Shown: piece by piece, positions 35,029-44,811 of the stretch
Layout: every line of letters starts with the position of its first letter
Numbering within the stretch: the first letter of the stretch is position 1
NCBI GenBank assembly: GCA_030528285.1
Contig: JAUMZE010000001.1
Coordinates: forward strand, 124,001-188,000
From: Aerococcus sp.
Lineage (GTDB): Bacteria > Bacillota > Bacilli > Lactobacillales > Aerococcaceae
Reading direction: 5' to 3'
DNA: 64,000 nucleotides
Position numbers and translations under genes: made by a program
Notes under the pieces: generated by a model
What the model was told of the DNA's origin: nothing
The model's database searches: none
What the model saw: the letters and a program-made list of their open reading frames with translations, nothing else

Positions 35029-36929
35029 TAGTGTTCGGACTGCTCCTGGTGACGTTCGACTTTCACGGTTTCTTTGGTTTTGGCCTGCTCGGTGACATAG
35101 GTGTTGACCTCGCTGTGGGCTTTGGCGAGTGCGTGGGAATAAGCGATAATTTCGTCCACAGTCTGATCGAGATAGTTAATCGTATGTTTCAGCGGCTGAT
35201 CGGTTGTGACATCGACGCCCGCTACCTTGGCTGCATCCACCACGGGCTTGGACCCGAGTTTGAGGTAATTGAGCCAGTCATCCACCGCGCCAGGTCTTTC
35301 GTCTGCTACATTGAGATAAGACTGGGTCGCAATCGTCAATCCCGCGCTGTAGGTATAGGAATAGAGTCCCATGTAGTAGTGCGGTTGGCGCATCCAGGTG
35401 AGTTCAGAGCCAGGGTTCAATTCCACCGCATCCCCCCAGAACTGATGGAACACGTCATGGGTGATCTGGGAGAGCGTTTCTGCGGTGAATCCCTTGCCAC
35501 CATCAACGAGACGGTACACCTCCCGCTGATAGGCTGCTTCCAGTAAGTGCGTGATGAAATTATGGAAATAGGTATTCGTTATCATCTGAGCACGTGCAAA
35601 CCGCTGCGTCCGATCGTCCTCCTGCGTCCGTTTGAGATAACCTGCCATTAATAACTCATTAAAGGTAGACTGCGATTCCACAAGATAGAGGCTCGGGGTA
35701 TCCGTCAGATAGAAATTATTCTGTTCGGCGGTAATCATCTGCCCTGCATGCCCGAGTTCGTGGATCAATGTGTAGACGTCTGAGAGTTGCCCGTTGAAAT
35801 TCATCAGGATGTACGGGTGCACACCTGCTGCCATTGTCGCAAAACCACCCGTTGATTTGCCCTCATTCTTGGCATAATCAATCCACTGCTCTGAAAAGGC
35901 TGGGATAATCTTTTCCACATAGTCTTCCCCGAGGACACTCGCTGCCTCTCTGACATAGTCTTCGGCATCCTCCCAGGTGATCGGTTGGCTGTATTCTGGA
36001 TCCAGATCAATCTTCAAATCCGCATAGGTCATCTTGTCAAGACAATTTTCCTCTTTGAGATGGGTGATATATTTCTGCATGACAGGTGCCAAATCCTGCA
36101 TAATCACGTCAATTTGACGGTCATACATCTCGCGCGTCACGTCCTGATCGAATAAGAGATAATCGAACACACTATCGAACCCACGCAAATTGGCTTCGGC
36201 CTTTTCGCGAGTGACATGCGCGTAGTAGGCCTGGGCAACAGTGTGTTGGTACTGGGCGAGAGTTTTTGAAAATTGATCGAATGCCCCCCGACGCACAGCA
36301 GTATCCGGATGATAGGCGTAAAAATCCTCATAGAGCACAAAACTCAATGGATAGTCCACCCCATCCACCGTAAAATTCGGAAAGGTCATGTCCGCTAATT
36401 TCGCTTGGTTGTAGATTTCTTGCGGTTGCCCTAAGGATGGTCGCATTCTTTGTAGCGCCATTTCTACGTCCTTGCCTAGATAGAGCTGTTTTTCACGCTT
36501 CATGCGGCGCACATAGTCATGGAGTGTAGCGTCCATCTCCTCTAATTGATCCAGCTCAGGATCATCCTTCTCCATTAGGGTATTCTCCAAGAAAGCGGTG
36601 GTCTCCATGACCGCTTGAATCACGTTGTCGGCTTCCTGGAGACGAAGCATGGCATCGCGATCGTTACGGTTCGCCTCCACTGGTAGAAAGGCATAATGTG
36701 AGATGCGTGAGACGCGTTTAAAAATCTCGCCCATCGCCTGGATCGCTTCAACCATCGTCTTTGGATCGTTTAATTGATCCTTGTACTGCTTTTGGAAGTT
36801 GTCTGCTTGCTCAGTCACCTCAACCAAGGCCGCTTCGAAATCAGCAACTGTTGGAAAGAGGGCCGTGAGATCCCAGGTCGTTTCTTTTGCGATTTCACTG
36901 CGTTTTGGGAAGGTTGGTATCGTAGCCAT
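35028..36929 (-). CDS. pepF: Oligoendopeptidase F
   Basis: This 633-residue M3-family metallopeptidase has the zinc motif HELGH in LIHELGHAGQM and the downstream Glu in QSTFNELLMAGYL. It cleaves imported or signal-derived oligopeptides in the cytoplasm. N-terminal helical domain with YAFLPVEANRNDRDAM. Start 36929 after GAGGAGTGA. Length normal for PepF (about 600). A small membrane protein gene is coupled behind it. Confidence 0.95.
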   Translation of the reverse strand: MATIPTFPKRSEIAKETTWDLTALFPTVADFEAALVEVTEQADNFQKQYKDQLNDPKTMVEAIQAMGEIFKRVSRISHYAFLPVEANRNDRDAMLRLQEADNVIQAVMETTAFLENTLMEKDDPELDQLEEMDATLHDYVRRMKREKQLYLGKDVEMALQRMRPSLGQPQEIYNQAKLADMTFPNFTVDGVDYPLSFVLYEDFYAYHPDTAVRRGAFDQFSKTLAQYQHTVAQAYYAHVTREKAEANLRGFDSVFDYLLFDQDVTREMYDRQIDVIMQDLAPVMQKYITHLKEENCLDKMTYADLKIDLDPEYSQPITWEDAEDYVREAASVLGEDYVEKIIPAFSEQWIDYAKNEGKSTGGFATMAAGVHPYILMNFNGQLSDVYTLIHELGHAGQMITAEQNNFYLTDTPSLYLVESQSTFNELLMAGYLKRTQEDDRTQRFARAQMITNTYFHNFITHLLEAAYQREVYRLVDGGKGFTAETLSQITHDVFHQFWGDAVELNPGSELTWMRQPHYYMGLYSYTYSAGLTIATQSYLNVADERPGAVDDWLNYLKLGSKPVVDAAKVAGVDVTTDQPLKHTINYLDQTVDEIIAYSHALAKAHSEVNTYVTEQAKTKETVKVERHQEQSEH

Positions 36930-37062
36930 CTAATCACTCCTCATGTGGTCCATCCGCCCTCGTTTGAACGTCTTATATCTCATTAAGACGGGGCAGTTAA
37001 TGATTGCTCCTATTATTCCAGTCTTTCTTGGCTTTGGCAACTCCAGAACGCTCGGGTATTCC

Positions 37063-38025
37063 TTATTTCAGATGTTTGGCGAGGGTCGTTTCAATCTGCG
37101 CATACAAATTTGAAAGCTCGGTACTGGTAGATTGCCAGTGATTCACCATGAACGCGAGATAGTAGGTTTTCCCATTCGGCGTCTTCAGGATTCCGCTGTC
37201 ATTGTAGACGTCATCGAGATTGCCATATTTATTCGTGTAGTCATATGCATCTAAGTCCTTTTGATCGATCGGCCACGGTTCATAGGACTGCCCCAATAGC
37301 GTCAGGATCTGCTGGGTATGGTCCGCATTCACGAGTTTACCCTGGTTCAGCTGATAGAAAAATGTTGCCATGTCCTGACTGGAGATGCCTGGTGCATTGT
37401 ATATGGGGTCCAGGATCTCAAACGATGAGAAGTCTAATTCGTGCATGGTATCTGCTAGGCGGTCCCACCCGACAATATTATCCGCAAGATCCACTCCTGT
37501 TGCGTTGTCCGATTGGAGGAGCGCGGGTTTCATGTCCTGGATGATCTGGGATTCCTCATCAGACTCGATCTTCCCTTGTTCCAACAGATGAAAAGCACTC
37601 ATGGCGGCCAGGGGTTTGTAGAGGCTGGCGGTTTGATTCGTCGTCGTGCCATTGATGTTCGTGATGGCGGCCCCCGTACTATCGAGGATAGTTGCCGAAA
37701 TCTGTCCCGGCTGATCCTTGAACAATTTCTCAAAATCCTGGGTAACTTGTTGATTAAATTGGTCCTTCTCCTGCTCGGCTTTGGCCTGCTCCGCTGCCTT
37801 AGCTGCTTCTTCTTGGGCGATTTGGTACCGCCCATATGCATGCGTGGTTTGCCAGATCAATAGTAACGACACAGTCACTAATCCCAATGGCAGCAATAAT
37901 AATTTTGGATGCTTAATGCGTTTTTTCTTGGATTTCAGGAATGCTTCAATAAAGAAATAACCAAACAAAATCGTAATAACAGCCATTAAAAATGCCAATA
38001 CGCCCCACAGCACAACCGCAATCAT
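37063..38025 (-). CDS. Membrane-anchored class A beta-lactamase-fold serine hydrolase
   Basis: This 320-residue protein has two N-terminal membrane helices (about residues 3-27 and 43-60) and a Glu/Ala/Lys-rich coiled-coil linker (70-100). The extracellular beta-lactamase-like domain follows. Active-site motifs are S134-L-Y-K137, SDN in LLQSDNATG and a KTG-equivalent NKYG. It may act on cell-wall peptides or beta-lactams; the altered third motif makes efficient resistance doubtful. Monocistronic, no close partner. Confidence 0.75.
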   Translation of the reverse strand: MIAVVLWGVLAFLMAVITILFGYFFIEAFLKSKKKRIKHPKLLLLPLGLVTVSLLLIWQTTHAYGRYQIAQEEAAKAAEQAKAEQEKDQFNQQVTQDFEKLFKDQPGQISATILDSTGAAITNINGTTTNQTASLYKPLAAMSAFHLLEQGKIESDEESQIIQDMKPALLQSDNATGVDLADNIVGWDRLADTMHELDFSSFEILDPIYNAPGISSQDMATFFYQLNQGKLVNADHTQQILTLLGQSYEPWPIDQKDLDAYDYTNKYGNLDDVYNDSGILKTPNGKTYYLAFMVNHWQSTSTELSNLYAQIETTLAKHLK

Positions 38026-38167
38026 TCGACCAGCCTCCTTTCAAAATCGATAAAAGTTGATAAGGTTAGTATACTATATCCTCCGTGACTTGCGGGGATA
38101 AATTGTCGTTAATACTTTTTAATATGCATTCTTCCACACATTGTTCATTGTGATTGCTTTCTATACC

Positions 38168-38254
38168 ACAAAAAAAGCCAGTCACCTAGCCCAATGATGC
38201 CAGTCCTCAAAAATCGGATGTTTGAGGAAGCACATTGAGTCAGTAGCACTGGCT
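38168..38254 (-). terminator. Branched terminator of the ecf-truA operon
   Basis: GCCAGT (38177-38182) pairs with ACTGGC (38248-38253), with internal hairpins. A run of T follows on the minus strand. The rest of 38026-38261 shows no gene. Confidence 0.65.
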
Positions 38255-38261
38255 ACTTATC

Positions 38262-39092
38262 TTAGTTATCAGTATTTGCTTGGGCATCGAGCCACTGCTG
38301 GGTCTTTTGCTGGCGTTCTTCTGGGGTGAGATAGGTCACCTGCTCCAGATACAGTCCGTGCGCCGGAGCAGTCGGACCCGCTTCATTGCGATCTTTCACC
38401 CTTAATAGGCGCTCAAACTCCTCCACGGGGCGCAACCGATCGCCAATCTGGAGGCTCGTTCCCACGAGAATGCGCACCATGTTGTAGAGGAACCCGTCCC
38501 CCTCGAACACGAATTGAATCTCTGAACTGTTCGGGACATGTTCAATCCGTGCCGTCGTGAGCGTCCGGGTAAAATCGGTTTTATCCGTTTTAGTCGAACA
38601 GAAACTAACAAAATCATGCGTCCCGAGTAAAACCGGTAATGCCGCCTCCATCCGAGACACGTCCGTACGATAGGGATGATGCAGGACAAAATCCCGTTCA
38701 AATGGGGACTGCACCTGCCCCAGATTCACACGGTAGCGATAGCGTTTGGATTTCGTATCATAACGGGCATGAAAATCCGAGGATACCTTTTCCGCCTGAC
38801 GTGCGCGCACACTTCCCGGCAGAATACTGTTGAGGGCACGCACCATCGCCGTCGGATTCATCGCACTCGGATAGTCGAAATGAATCACTTGTCCCGTCGC
38901 ATGGACGCCGGAATCCGTACGTCCAGATCCAGCAATGGAAACCGGAACGCCTTTTGTCATCAGCTCCAATGCACGCTCAATGGCTCCCTGGACAGTGGGT
39001 TCATTCGGTTGGATCTGAAAACCTGCATACGGCGTCCCATCATATTCAATGAGGACACGATAGCGCTGGGAAGTCGTTTGTTTCTCTACCAT
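38262..39092 (-). CDS. truA: tRNA pseudouridine(38-40) synthase
   Basis: This 276-residue protein starts at ATG 39092, whose bases overlap the ecfT stop; the longer frame to 39164 would run deep into ecfT. Catalytic Asp in GSGRTDSGVHATGQ, and RYRVLIEYDGTPYAGFQ at the N-terminus. It modifies U38-40 of many tRNA anticodon arms. Its location behind ecfT is the common Lactobacillales order. Confidence 0.95.
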   Translation of the reverse strand: MVEKQTTSQRYRVLIEYDGTPYAGFQIQPNEPTVQGAIERALELMTKGVPVSIAGSGRTDSGVHATGQVIHFDYPSAMNPTAMVRALNSILPGSVRARQAEKVSSDFHARYDTKSKRYRYRVNLGQVQSPFERDFVLHHPYRTDVSRMEAALPVLLGTHDFVSFCSTKTDKTDFTRTLTTARIEHVPNSSEIQFVFEGDGFLYNMVRILVGTSLQIGDRLRPVEEFERLLRVKDRNEAGPTAPAHGLYLEQVTYLTPEERQQKTQQWLDAQANTDN

Positions 39093-39883
39093 TGGCGTAA
39101 CCCCACAACGAGTACTCCAACGACGAAGACCAACCCCAGCATCAAGGTGTCTGACGTTTGCCAATGAAGGAGGCGATATTTTGTCCGGCCGTCACTCCCA
39201 TGGTAGCCACGCGCTTCCATAGCGGTAGAGAGATCATAGGCCCGGTCAAATGCACTGATGAAGAGTGGAATCAGAATCGGCAGGAATGATTGCGCCCGCT
39301 GCATCAAATTCCCCTCAGAGAAATCCACCCCACGTGCGCGCTGAGCATCCATAATTGTATCGGTTTCATCCAATAATGTCGGCACGAACCGCAACGCAAT
39401 CGAAAGCATCAACGCCATCTCGTGGATCGGGAGAATGTTTTTCAACGGAGAGAAGAGACTCTCGATCGCATTCGTAATATCCAATGGCGAAGTCGTCAGC
39501 GTCAAAATCGTCGAGATAAAGATAATGAACACAAATCGCATCAAGATGAAGAAGGCATTCACGAGCCCTCCCTCTGTCAGTGCGATCGGTCCAATTTCAA
39601 AAATCACGGCACCCTGTTTTGTGAAGAACAACTGCAATAAAACGGTCAAGACAATCAAGAACAGCATCGGGCGTAATCCGCGAATAAAGATCTTGACAGA
39701 AATGCCCGTCTGCAGGATCGCCACCATCACAAAAGCAAAGAGTAAGAGGTAGGTCCACCAATTATTCGCAAAGAAAATAATCGCCAATAAGAAAAACATC
39801 GCGATGATTTTCATACGGGGGTCTAAACGATGAATCAGAGAATCACCAGGGAGGTATCGTCCCAAGATCAATTGATTAGCCAT
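39086..39883 (-). CDS. ecfT: ECF transporter transmembrane component
   Basis: This 265-residue membrane protein has the EcfT start GRYLPGDSLIHRLDPRMKI. The coupling helices carry AxR-type motifs (DAQRARG and STAMEARGY), which contact EcfA1 and EcfA2. It docks various substrate-binding S components (riboflavin, biotin, folate and others). Overlaps ecfA2 by eight bases. Confidence 0.96.
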   Translation of the reverse strand: MANQLILGRYLPGDSLIHRLDPRMKIIAMFFLLAIIFFANNWWTYLLLFAFVMVAILQTGISVKIFIRGLRPMLFLIVLTVLLQLFFTKQGAVIFEIGPIALTEGGLVNAFFILMRFVFIIFISTILTLTTSPLDITNAIESLFSPLKNILPIHEMALMLSIALRFVPTLLDETDTIMDAQRARGVDFSEGNLMQRAQSFLPILIPLFISAFDRAYDLSTAMEARGYHGSDGRTKYRLLHWQTSDTLMLGLVFVVGVLVVGLRQW

Positions 39884-40748
39884 TTTCTCCCCCGCTTTCT
39901 AGTGCTTCTGCTAAGGCATCCGCAAAGGCTTCGAAACGCCACGGTCGTTTGGGGAGATCAATCACGCCACGTTTTGCTAATTCTTTTGCGAAGGAGACAG
40001 TATCTGGCAACCCCAAGTGATGGGCGTCGAGCCACTGTTCATCTTCGAAAATTTCCTCGGGGGAGCCTTCCTTGATAGCAGTGTGTTGCTCCATCACAAC
40101 GACATGATCCGCGTATTCAGCGACATCATTCATCTGGTGGGTCACCAGTACCACCGTCAGTTGCTGTTCTTGGTAGAGGCGATAGAACATGTCCATCATC
40201 TCTTGGCGGCCCTTGGGATCTAAACCGGCAGTCGGTTCATCGAGAATGAGGAGTTCTGGTTTCATCGCGAGTACCCCCGCAATCGCAACCCGGCGCATCT
40301 GACCGCCTGAGAGATCAAATGGTGCGCGCGTAAAGAGCTCTTCGGAAATTCCCACCTGCTTGAGCGCTTGCTTGGCCATGTCCGTTGCTTCCTCTTCAGT
40401 CGCTCCATAGTTTTTCGGACCGAACATAACGTCCTTGAGCACGGTCTCCTCGAATAATTGCGATTCTGGGAACTGGAACACGATCCCGACGTGACTGCGG
40501 ATATCGCGGAGAGTCTGCCCATTCGTTTCACTAGTGAGCGTCCAGTCGCCGATCACAACTTTCCCACTGGTGGGTTTTAACAGGGCAACGAGATGCTTGA
40601 CAGCGGTCGATTTCCCGCTCCCTGTCTGTCCAATCAGTGCGGTAAATTTTTGGTCAGGGATTGTGAAATTGACGTCTTTCAACGCTTCCTGTTCAAATGG
40701 CGTTCCAAAGCCATAGTGAAAGCCTACTTGGTGGAATTGAATTTGCAC
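39876..40748 (-). CDS. ecfA2: ECF transporter ATPase EcfA2 (EcfA')
   Basis: This 290-residue ATPase has GQTGSGKST, LSGGQMRR and LLILDEPTAGLDPKG. The N-terminal HYGFGTPFEQEALKDV is typical of EcfA2. It overlaps ecfA1 by 25 bases; the three ECF genes form one translational unit. Confidence 0.96.
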   Translation of the reverse strand: MQIQFHQVGFHYGFGTPFEQEALKDVNFTIPDQKFTALIGQTGSGKSTAVKHLVALLKPTSGKVVIGDWTLTSETNGQTLRDIRSHVGIVFQFPESQLFEETVLKDVMFGPKNYGATEEEATDMAKQALKQVGISEELFTRAPFDLSGGQMRRVAIAGVLAMKPELLILDEPTAGLDPKGRQEMMDMFYRLYQEQQLTVVLVTHQMNDVAEYADHVVVMEQHTAIKEGSPEEIFEDEQWLDAHHLGLPDTVSFAKELAKRGVIDLPKRPWRFEAFADALAEALESGGENG

Positions 40749-41566
40749 AGCCAGTCTACCATCCCTTCTGTCGATAAATATCCATGTGGTACTGGAAAGC
40801 CACGGTCTCTGAGTGCCTGTTTCAGTTTTTCTGGGAAAGGCACGTCTAACCCCATTTCGATTAATTCCGTCCCGTAGCTAAAGATTTCTGCAGGTGTGCC
40901 CGTGCCCACGAGCTGGCCACCCTTCATGACGAGAATTCGATCTGCCAACGCTGCCTCGTCAATATCGTGAGTAATGGACATAATTGTTAAATGTTGTTTG
41001 GCCTTGACCTGCTGAATGACACTCATCACTTCGCGGCGTCCTTCAGGGTCCAACATGCTCATGGCTTCGTCGAGAATAATGATCTTGGGCTGGAGAGCAA
41101 GCACCCCAGCGAGTGCCACCCGCTGTTTCTGGCCGCCTGAGAGATTGGCCGGCTCCTTATCCTTATAGTCACTCATACCGACCTGCTCCAGCGCCCAATT
41201 CACGCGCTCGACCATCACATCATGCGGAATGCCCGCATTCTCTAGTCCAAATGCGACATCATCCTCCACGGTGGCGCCCACAAATTGGTTATCTGGATTC
41301 TGGAACACGAGCCCGATTTTCTTCCGGACATCCCAGACGGTTTCCTCACTGAGTTTGAGTTGATCGACGGTGATGGTGCCGGAGTTTGCCTCCAACAGAC
41401 CATCAATGAGTTTGGCCAAGGTCGATTTCCCCGACCCATTGTGCCCAATCACCGCAATCCATTCTTCCTCTTCGATCGCAAAATTGATGTCTGTGAGTGT
41501 CTCTACCGTTTGCTCTTCGTCATATTTAAAATGCAACTGATCAACCGATAAAATCGGTAGCGCCAT
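40724..41566 (-). CDS. ecfA1: ECF transporter ATPase EcfA1
   Basis: This 280-residue ATPase has GHNGSGKSTLAK, LSGGQKQR and IIILDEAMSMLDPEG (the SML variant is usual for EcfA1). First gene of the module; AGAGGGACC precedes ATG 41566. It is unusual in that an FMN riboswitch and terminator lie upstream. Confidence 0.96.
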   Translation of the reverse strand: MALPILSVDQLHFKYDEEQTVETLTDINFAIEEEEWIAVIGHNGSGKSTLAKLIDGLLEANSGTITVDQLKLSEETVWDVRKKIGLVFQNPDNQFVGATVEDDVAFGLENAGIPHDVMVERVNWALEQVGMSDYKDKEPANLSGGQKQRVALAGVLALQPKIIILDEAMSMLDPEGRREVMSVIQQVKAKQHLTIMSITHDIDEAALADRILVMKGGQLVGTGTPAEIFSYGTELIEMGLDVPFPEKLKQALRDRGFPVPHGYLSTEGMVDWLCKFNSTK

Positions 41567-41644
41567 TATGGTCCCTCTTTCTATTGATGACTACCTGATG
41601 GTGATGTGGGCATACCCCGCAACAATGAACCGCTGATCTTCTCC

Positions 41645-41678
41645 ACAAAAAACTCCACCCACAGATGGGTGGAGTGCT
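41645..41678 (-). terminator. Terminator of the FMN riboswitch expression platform
   Basis: On the minus strand ACTCCACCC, loop, GGGTGGAGT, then TTTTTT. It sits about 80 bases before the ecfA1 start and about 90 bases after the aptamer; a further hairpin (CTTTCGCTG/CAGTGAAAG) lies between. Confidence 0.85.
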
Positions 41679-41767
41679 CTTGAACAGACTTTCACTGCGA
41701 TCAAAATGAGCGGTTGAAACCGTGACATCTCAGCGAAAGTTATTAAACAGTCGATTCATTCTCAAAA

Positions 41768-41885
41768 ACATCTTCTCCCATCCTGATTTTACAGTCGGTA
41801 ACGGAATTGCACCGTTTACCTGCGCTCACGCAATTGCGGACTGTCACCGCCGATCGGGAATTTCACCCTGTCTCGAAGACTTATT
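41768..41885 (-). ncRNA. FMN riboswitch (RFN element)
   Basis: Read on the minus strand, the conserved RFN blocks occur in order. These are CAGGGTGAAATTCCCGA, CGGCGGTGACAGTCCGC, a variable hairpin with GCGTGAGCGC, GGTGCAATTCC, GCACCGACTGT-like TACCGACTGTAAAATC, and AGGATGGGAGAAGAT. The outer stem is TCTTC with GAAGA. It senses flavin mononucleotide and normally switches riboflavin biosynthesis or uptake genes off. Here the next gene is ecfA1. Confidence 0.92.
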
Positions 41886-41973
41886 AAACTGCTTTTAGTG
41901 TATCCAATTCACTTACTAATTGCAATGGAAAACGCTGGCTGAATGGACGATATTTTTCATGAAAAATAGGCTC

Positions 41974-43983
41974 TTATGATTGGTTGGCGAGAATCTGTTT
42001 TCCAACGAAGGACATCCATACTTTGGCGCCGGTTTTGTTCAAATGTAACCCATCCGGCTCCATCCAACTGGAGTGATCTTTTGATTGGTAATAATTATCC
42101 CAATCGATCAAAGTGAGATGGTCCTTATTCGCATCTACTTTAGTTTTGAGGGCTTGGTTGACCTGATCGTGCCACTGCCGGTTGACGTGAGTATTCACGA
42201 GGTAGATGTGTTTGTCCTTACCGATTGCTTCTAACAACTGGTTAAACTGAGCGTCGGTGAACGGCCCATTCGTCCCGAGTTCGAGCACGACATTATTGTA
42301 GAGTTGGCCTTGGCTACTGAGCGATTGAACCACGCCCGGTGCCTCGTACATCTGCATGCCGACGTATGCACTCACAATTGCGTGCGGGAACAGAGCATAC
42401 ACTGCATCAGACGTCCCCACGAGGAGTGAATCCCCAACGAAGGTAATTGGCAACTGGTAGGCCACTGCCAATTCATCGTCACTGAACCCCTCGACAAAAT
42501 CAGCTTTTTCTTTGTAGTAGTTCTTACCTTCATCTGAGAGGGTTGGTTTTTCGTCTTTCTTAGAGGACTCAGAGGATGCCATAGCTTTGTTCTCACTCGC
42601 CCGTTTTGCATTGGCCTCATCATTCTTCTCCTGTTGCTGTTTGGCGGCAGATTCTTCGGCTTTGGCCTGGGTATCCACCGGCGCAATCGCAAAGGCCACC
42701 GTTCCCATGAAGACAATCGCAACACTCACCCAGAATCCAATCTTACTGGAGAGCGGGGTTTCGGGATTCTTGACCTGACGTACGCCCTGGAAGAGACGGA
42801 GTGGTTCCCCTTTTGGCCGAATGAAAATCGGAATGAAAAAGCGCCGTTCACTCAACAAGGCGTAGGTGCCAATCCCAAGTAAGAGAATGAGCACCACTTG
42901 GAGAATGGCGTGGGTCGCAATCCAAGATGAGTTATCGATACTCGAATAGAACAGCACAAAAATAGGATAGTACCAGAGAAACATTGGATACGTCCGTTGT
43001 CCGAGCCAGACTGCGGGTTTGAAATCGAGCAAGCGTCCAAGCCAACTCTGCCCCTGCATCAATGCCACCAGCCCGATCGCTCCCAGCAGGTTAAATCCAA
43101 GCATCCCGCCGTAATAGGTCCACTGGCTGCTGTCGGTGAGCGTAAACATAAGGAGGCCTGCTAACCCCAACGTTACCAGCGCAATCAAGTCGATGATCCA
43201 GTGGTTAAATAGCTGAAAGACGCCCGTCGCCCGCTGCGGTTTCACACGGAAGGATTCAGAGTGCTCTATTTCGCCTCGTAATGCACTCTCGCTCCGTTTC
43301 TTGCGACGTTTCCGGACGAGACGTGGGATTGGATGGAGGAAGAGGACGGCTGCTGCCCCCAGTCCAAAGCTGAAGAAGCGTGTATCTGTTCCATAGTAGA
43401 CTCGCGTTGGATCCTGACCCGGTGTATAGAGGAGAGCCATCAATCCCGCACTGATGAGACTCAAAATGAAGAAGAACAATGCCACCTGCTTCGGACTCTT
43501 GAAATAGCGTCGCCCATAAGCATAGAACAGCTCCATCACAAGCATCAGTTGCCCGTACACTGCCAAATACCACAGATGCGTCACAATCGACGGATGGAGG
43601 TAATTAGCGAAGTATGACCCCCCGCTGAGAATCTGTTGCCAGTTTGAGAGGAAGAGTAAACTCCACCAGACGTTGCCTCTGAGATTCGTGAGTAATGTGG
43701 GCCGAAATAGTACCAGCACACTCAAGCACACCAAAATCACCGCCAACATCGGCCAGAACAATTTGGCTAAGCGCTTTAAAATTTGAAGGAGCCAATGACG
43801 CCGACGTCCCGAGAGATAATCCTGTTCGAGATGGCTCGCAAGTAAGATACCGGATAAAAGTAGAAATAAGTCGACTCCGAGGAAGCCCCCCGTAATCGCA
43901 TGTTTAAAGTAGTGATAACAAATAATTGCTAGCATCGCAATAAGACGAATAGTATCTAGTTGTCCGTAATATTTTCGCTTCAT
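41974..43983 (-). CDS. oatA: Peptidoglycan O-acetyltransferase (acyltransferase-3 plus SGNH domain)
   Basis: This 669-residue protein has an N-terminal acyltransferase-3 domain with about ten membrane helices (start QLDTIRLIAMLAIICYHYF, HLWYLAVYGQL) and an internal Arg/Lys-rich cytoplasmic loop. A helix near residue 415 leads to a charged linker and an extracellular SGNH esterase/transferase domain: TFVGDSLLVG (Ser), LELGTNG and DGLHLNKTG (Asp and His). This is the OatA layout: O-acetylation of muramic acid, giving lysozyme resistance. ATG 43983 follows AAGGAG. Other acylated polymers cannot be excluded. Confidence 0.88.
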   Translation of the reverse strand: MKRKYYGQLDTIRLIAMLAIICYHYFKHAITGGFLGVDLFLLLSGILLASHLEQDYLSGRRRHWLLQILKRLAKLFWPMLAVILVCLSVLVLFRPTLLTNLRGNVWWSLLFLSNWQQILSGGSYFANYLHPSIVTHLWYLAVYGQLMLVMELFYAYGRRYFKSPKQVALFFFILSLISAGLMALLYTPGQDPTRVYYGTDTRFFSFGLGAAAVLFLHPIPRLVRKRRKKRSESALRGEIEHSESFRVKPQRATGVFQLFNHWIIDLIALVTLGLAGLLMFTLTDSSQWTYYGGMLGFNLLGAIGLVALMQGQSWLGRLLDFKPAVWLGQRTYPMFLWYYPIFVLFYSSIDNSSWIATHAILQVVLILLLGIGTYALLSERRFFIPIFIRPKGEPLRLFQGVRQVKNPETPLSSKIGFWVSVAIVFMGTVAFAIAPVDTQAKAEESAAKQQQEKNDEANAKRASENKAMASSESSKKDEKPTLSDEGKNYYKEKADFVEGFSDDELAVAYQLPITFVGDSLLVGTSDAVYALFPHAIVSAYVGMQMYEAPGVVQSLSSQGQLYNNVVLELGTNGPFTDAQFNQLLEAIGKDKHIYLVNTHVNRQWHDQVNQALKTKVDANKDHLTLIDWDNYYQSKDHSSWMEPDGLHLNKTGAKVWMSFVGKQILANQS

Positions 43984-44152
43984 CTTTTGCGTGACTCCTT
44001 TATTAGTCTGATCACATTATTATAACAAACTTACCTCTTACTTATATGCATTCACCTTAAGTTTTTCTAAAATCTATTACTTAGATGGTTATTAGGCGAT
44101 GGCATTTTTAATGAGATTAAATGTTGTTTGAGAGTTAGCTTGTTTTTGACAC

Positions 44153-44716
44153 TTATCCTTTCTGATGATGTGGATCAAACAGGTGCCCCATCTCTACCCC
44201 CTCTAACGTCAACAGTTGGATCTTCCTGTCCAGACCGCCCGCATAACCGACCAGGCTGCCATTCATCCCTACTACGCGATGGCACGGCACAATGATAGGC
44301 ACCGGATTATGGCCGATTGCCCCACCTACAGCCTGCGCGGACATGTGCGAACGATGGGTCATAGCTGCCACACGCTGCGCAATCGCCCCATACGTCATCG
44401 TTTCGCCGTACGGAATCTCTAACAATATCTGTCACACCATCTGACGAAAAGCCGTTCCTACTAAATGGAGAGGCGGTGTGAACTCAGGAATTTTACCTGA
44501 AAAGTATTGATCCAACCACTGCTTCGTTACCGCTAAGACTTCAGAGGGATCCACAGTTCGATCAGTTAAAAATTTTGGTGAAGTGATCGCTGTTTCGGAC
44601 GCTAAAAGTGCCTTCGCGTGGGACTGTCCATCCATCCAAACGCCCACTAGTCCTTTGTCAGTCGCTTCTAAATAAACATCACCGAGTATCGATGCATAAG
44701 TCGCCATCTCAATCAT
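44153..44716 (-). pseudogene. ogt: Methylated-DNA-protein cysteine methyltransferase, in-frame stop
   Basis: ATG 44716 follows AGAGGAGG. The frame reads the usual Ogt N-domain to FRQMV and meets TGA at 44432-44434, where the family has Trp (TGG). The same frame continues with QILLEIPYGETMTYGAIA, AVGGAIGHNPVPIIVPCHRVVG (alkyl-acceptor Cys) and GGLDRKIQLLTLE. A single G to A change explains it. Full length would be 187 residues. Direct O6-alkylguanine repair by this gene should be lost unless the stop is read through. Confidence 0.88.
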
Positions 44717-44747
44717 TCCAATACCTCCTCTGATGATCACCGCATCA

Positions 44748-44788
44748 TTAAAAAGCTAGCCCCCTACTGTTCGATCGAAGGCTAGCGT
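44748..44788 (-). terminator. Terminator of scrR
   Basis: GCTAGCC (44755-44761) pairs with GGCTAGC (44780-44786) and TTTTT follows on the minus strand. Confidence 0.8.
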
Positions 44789-44811
44789 ACCTATTTTATG
44801 TATTGACTCTA

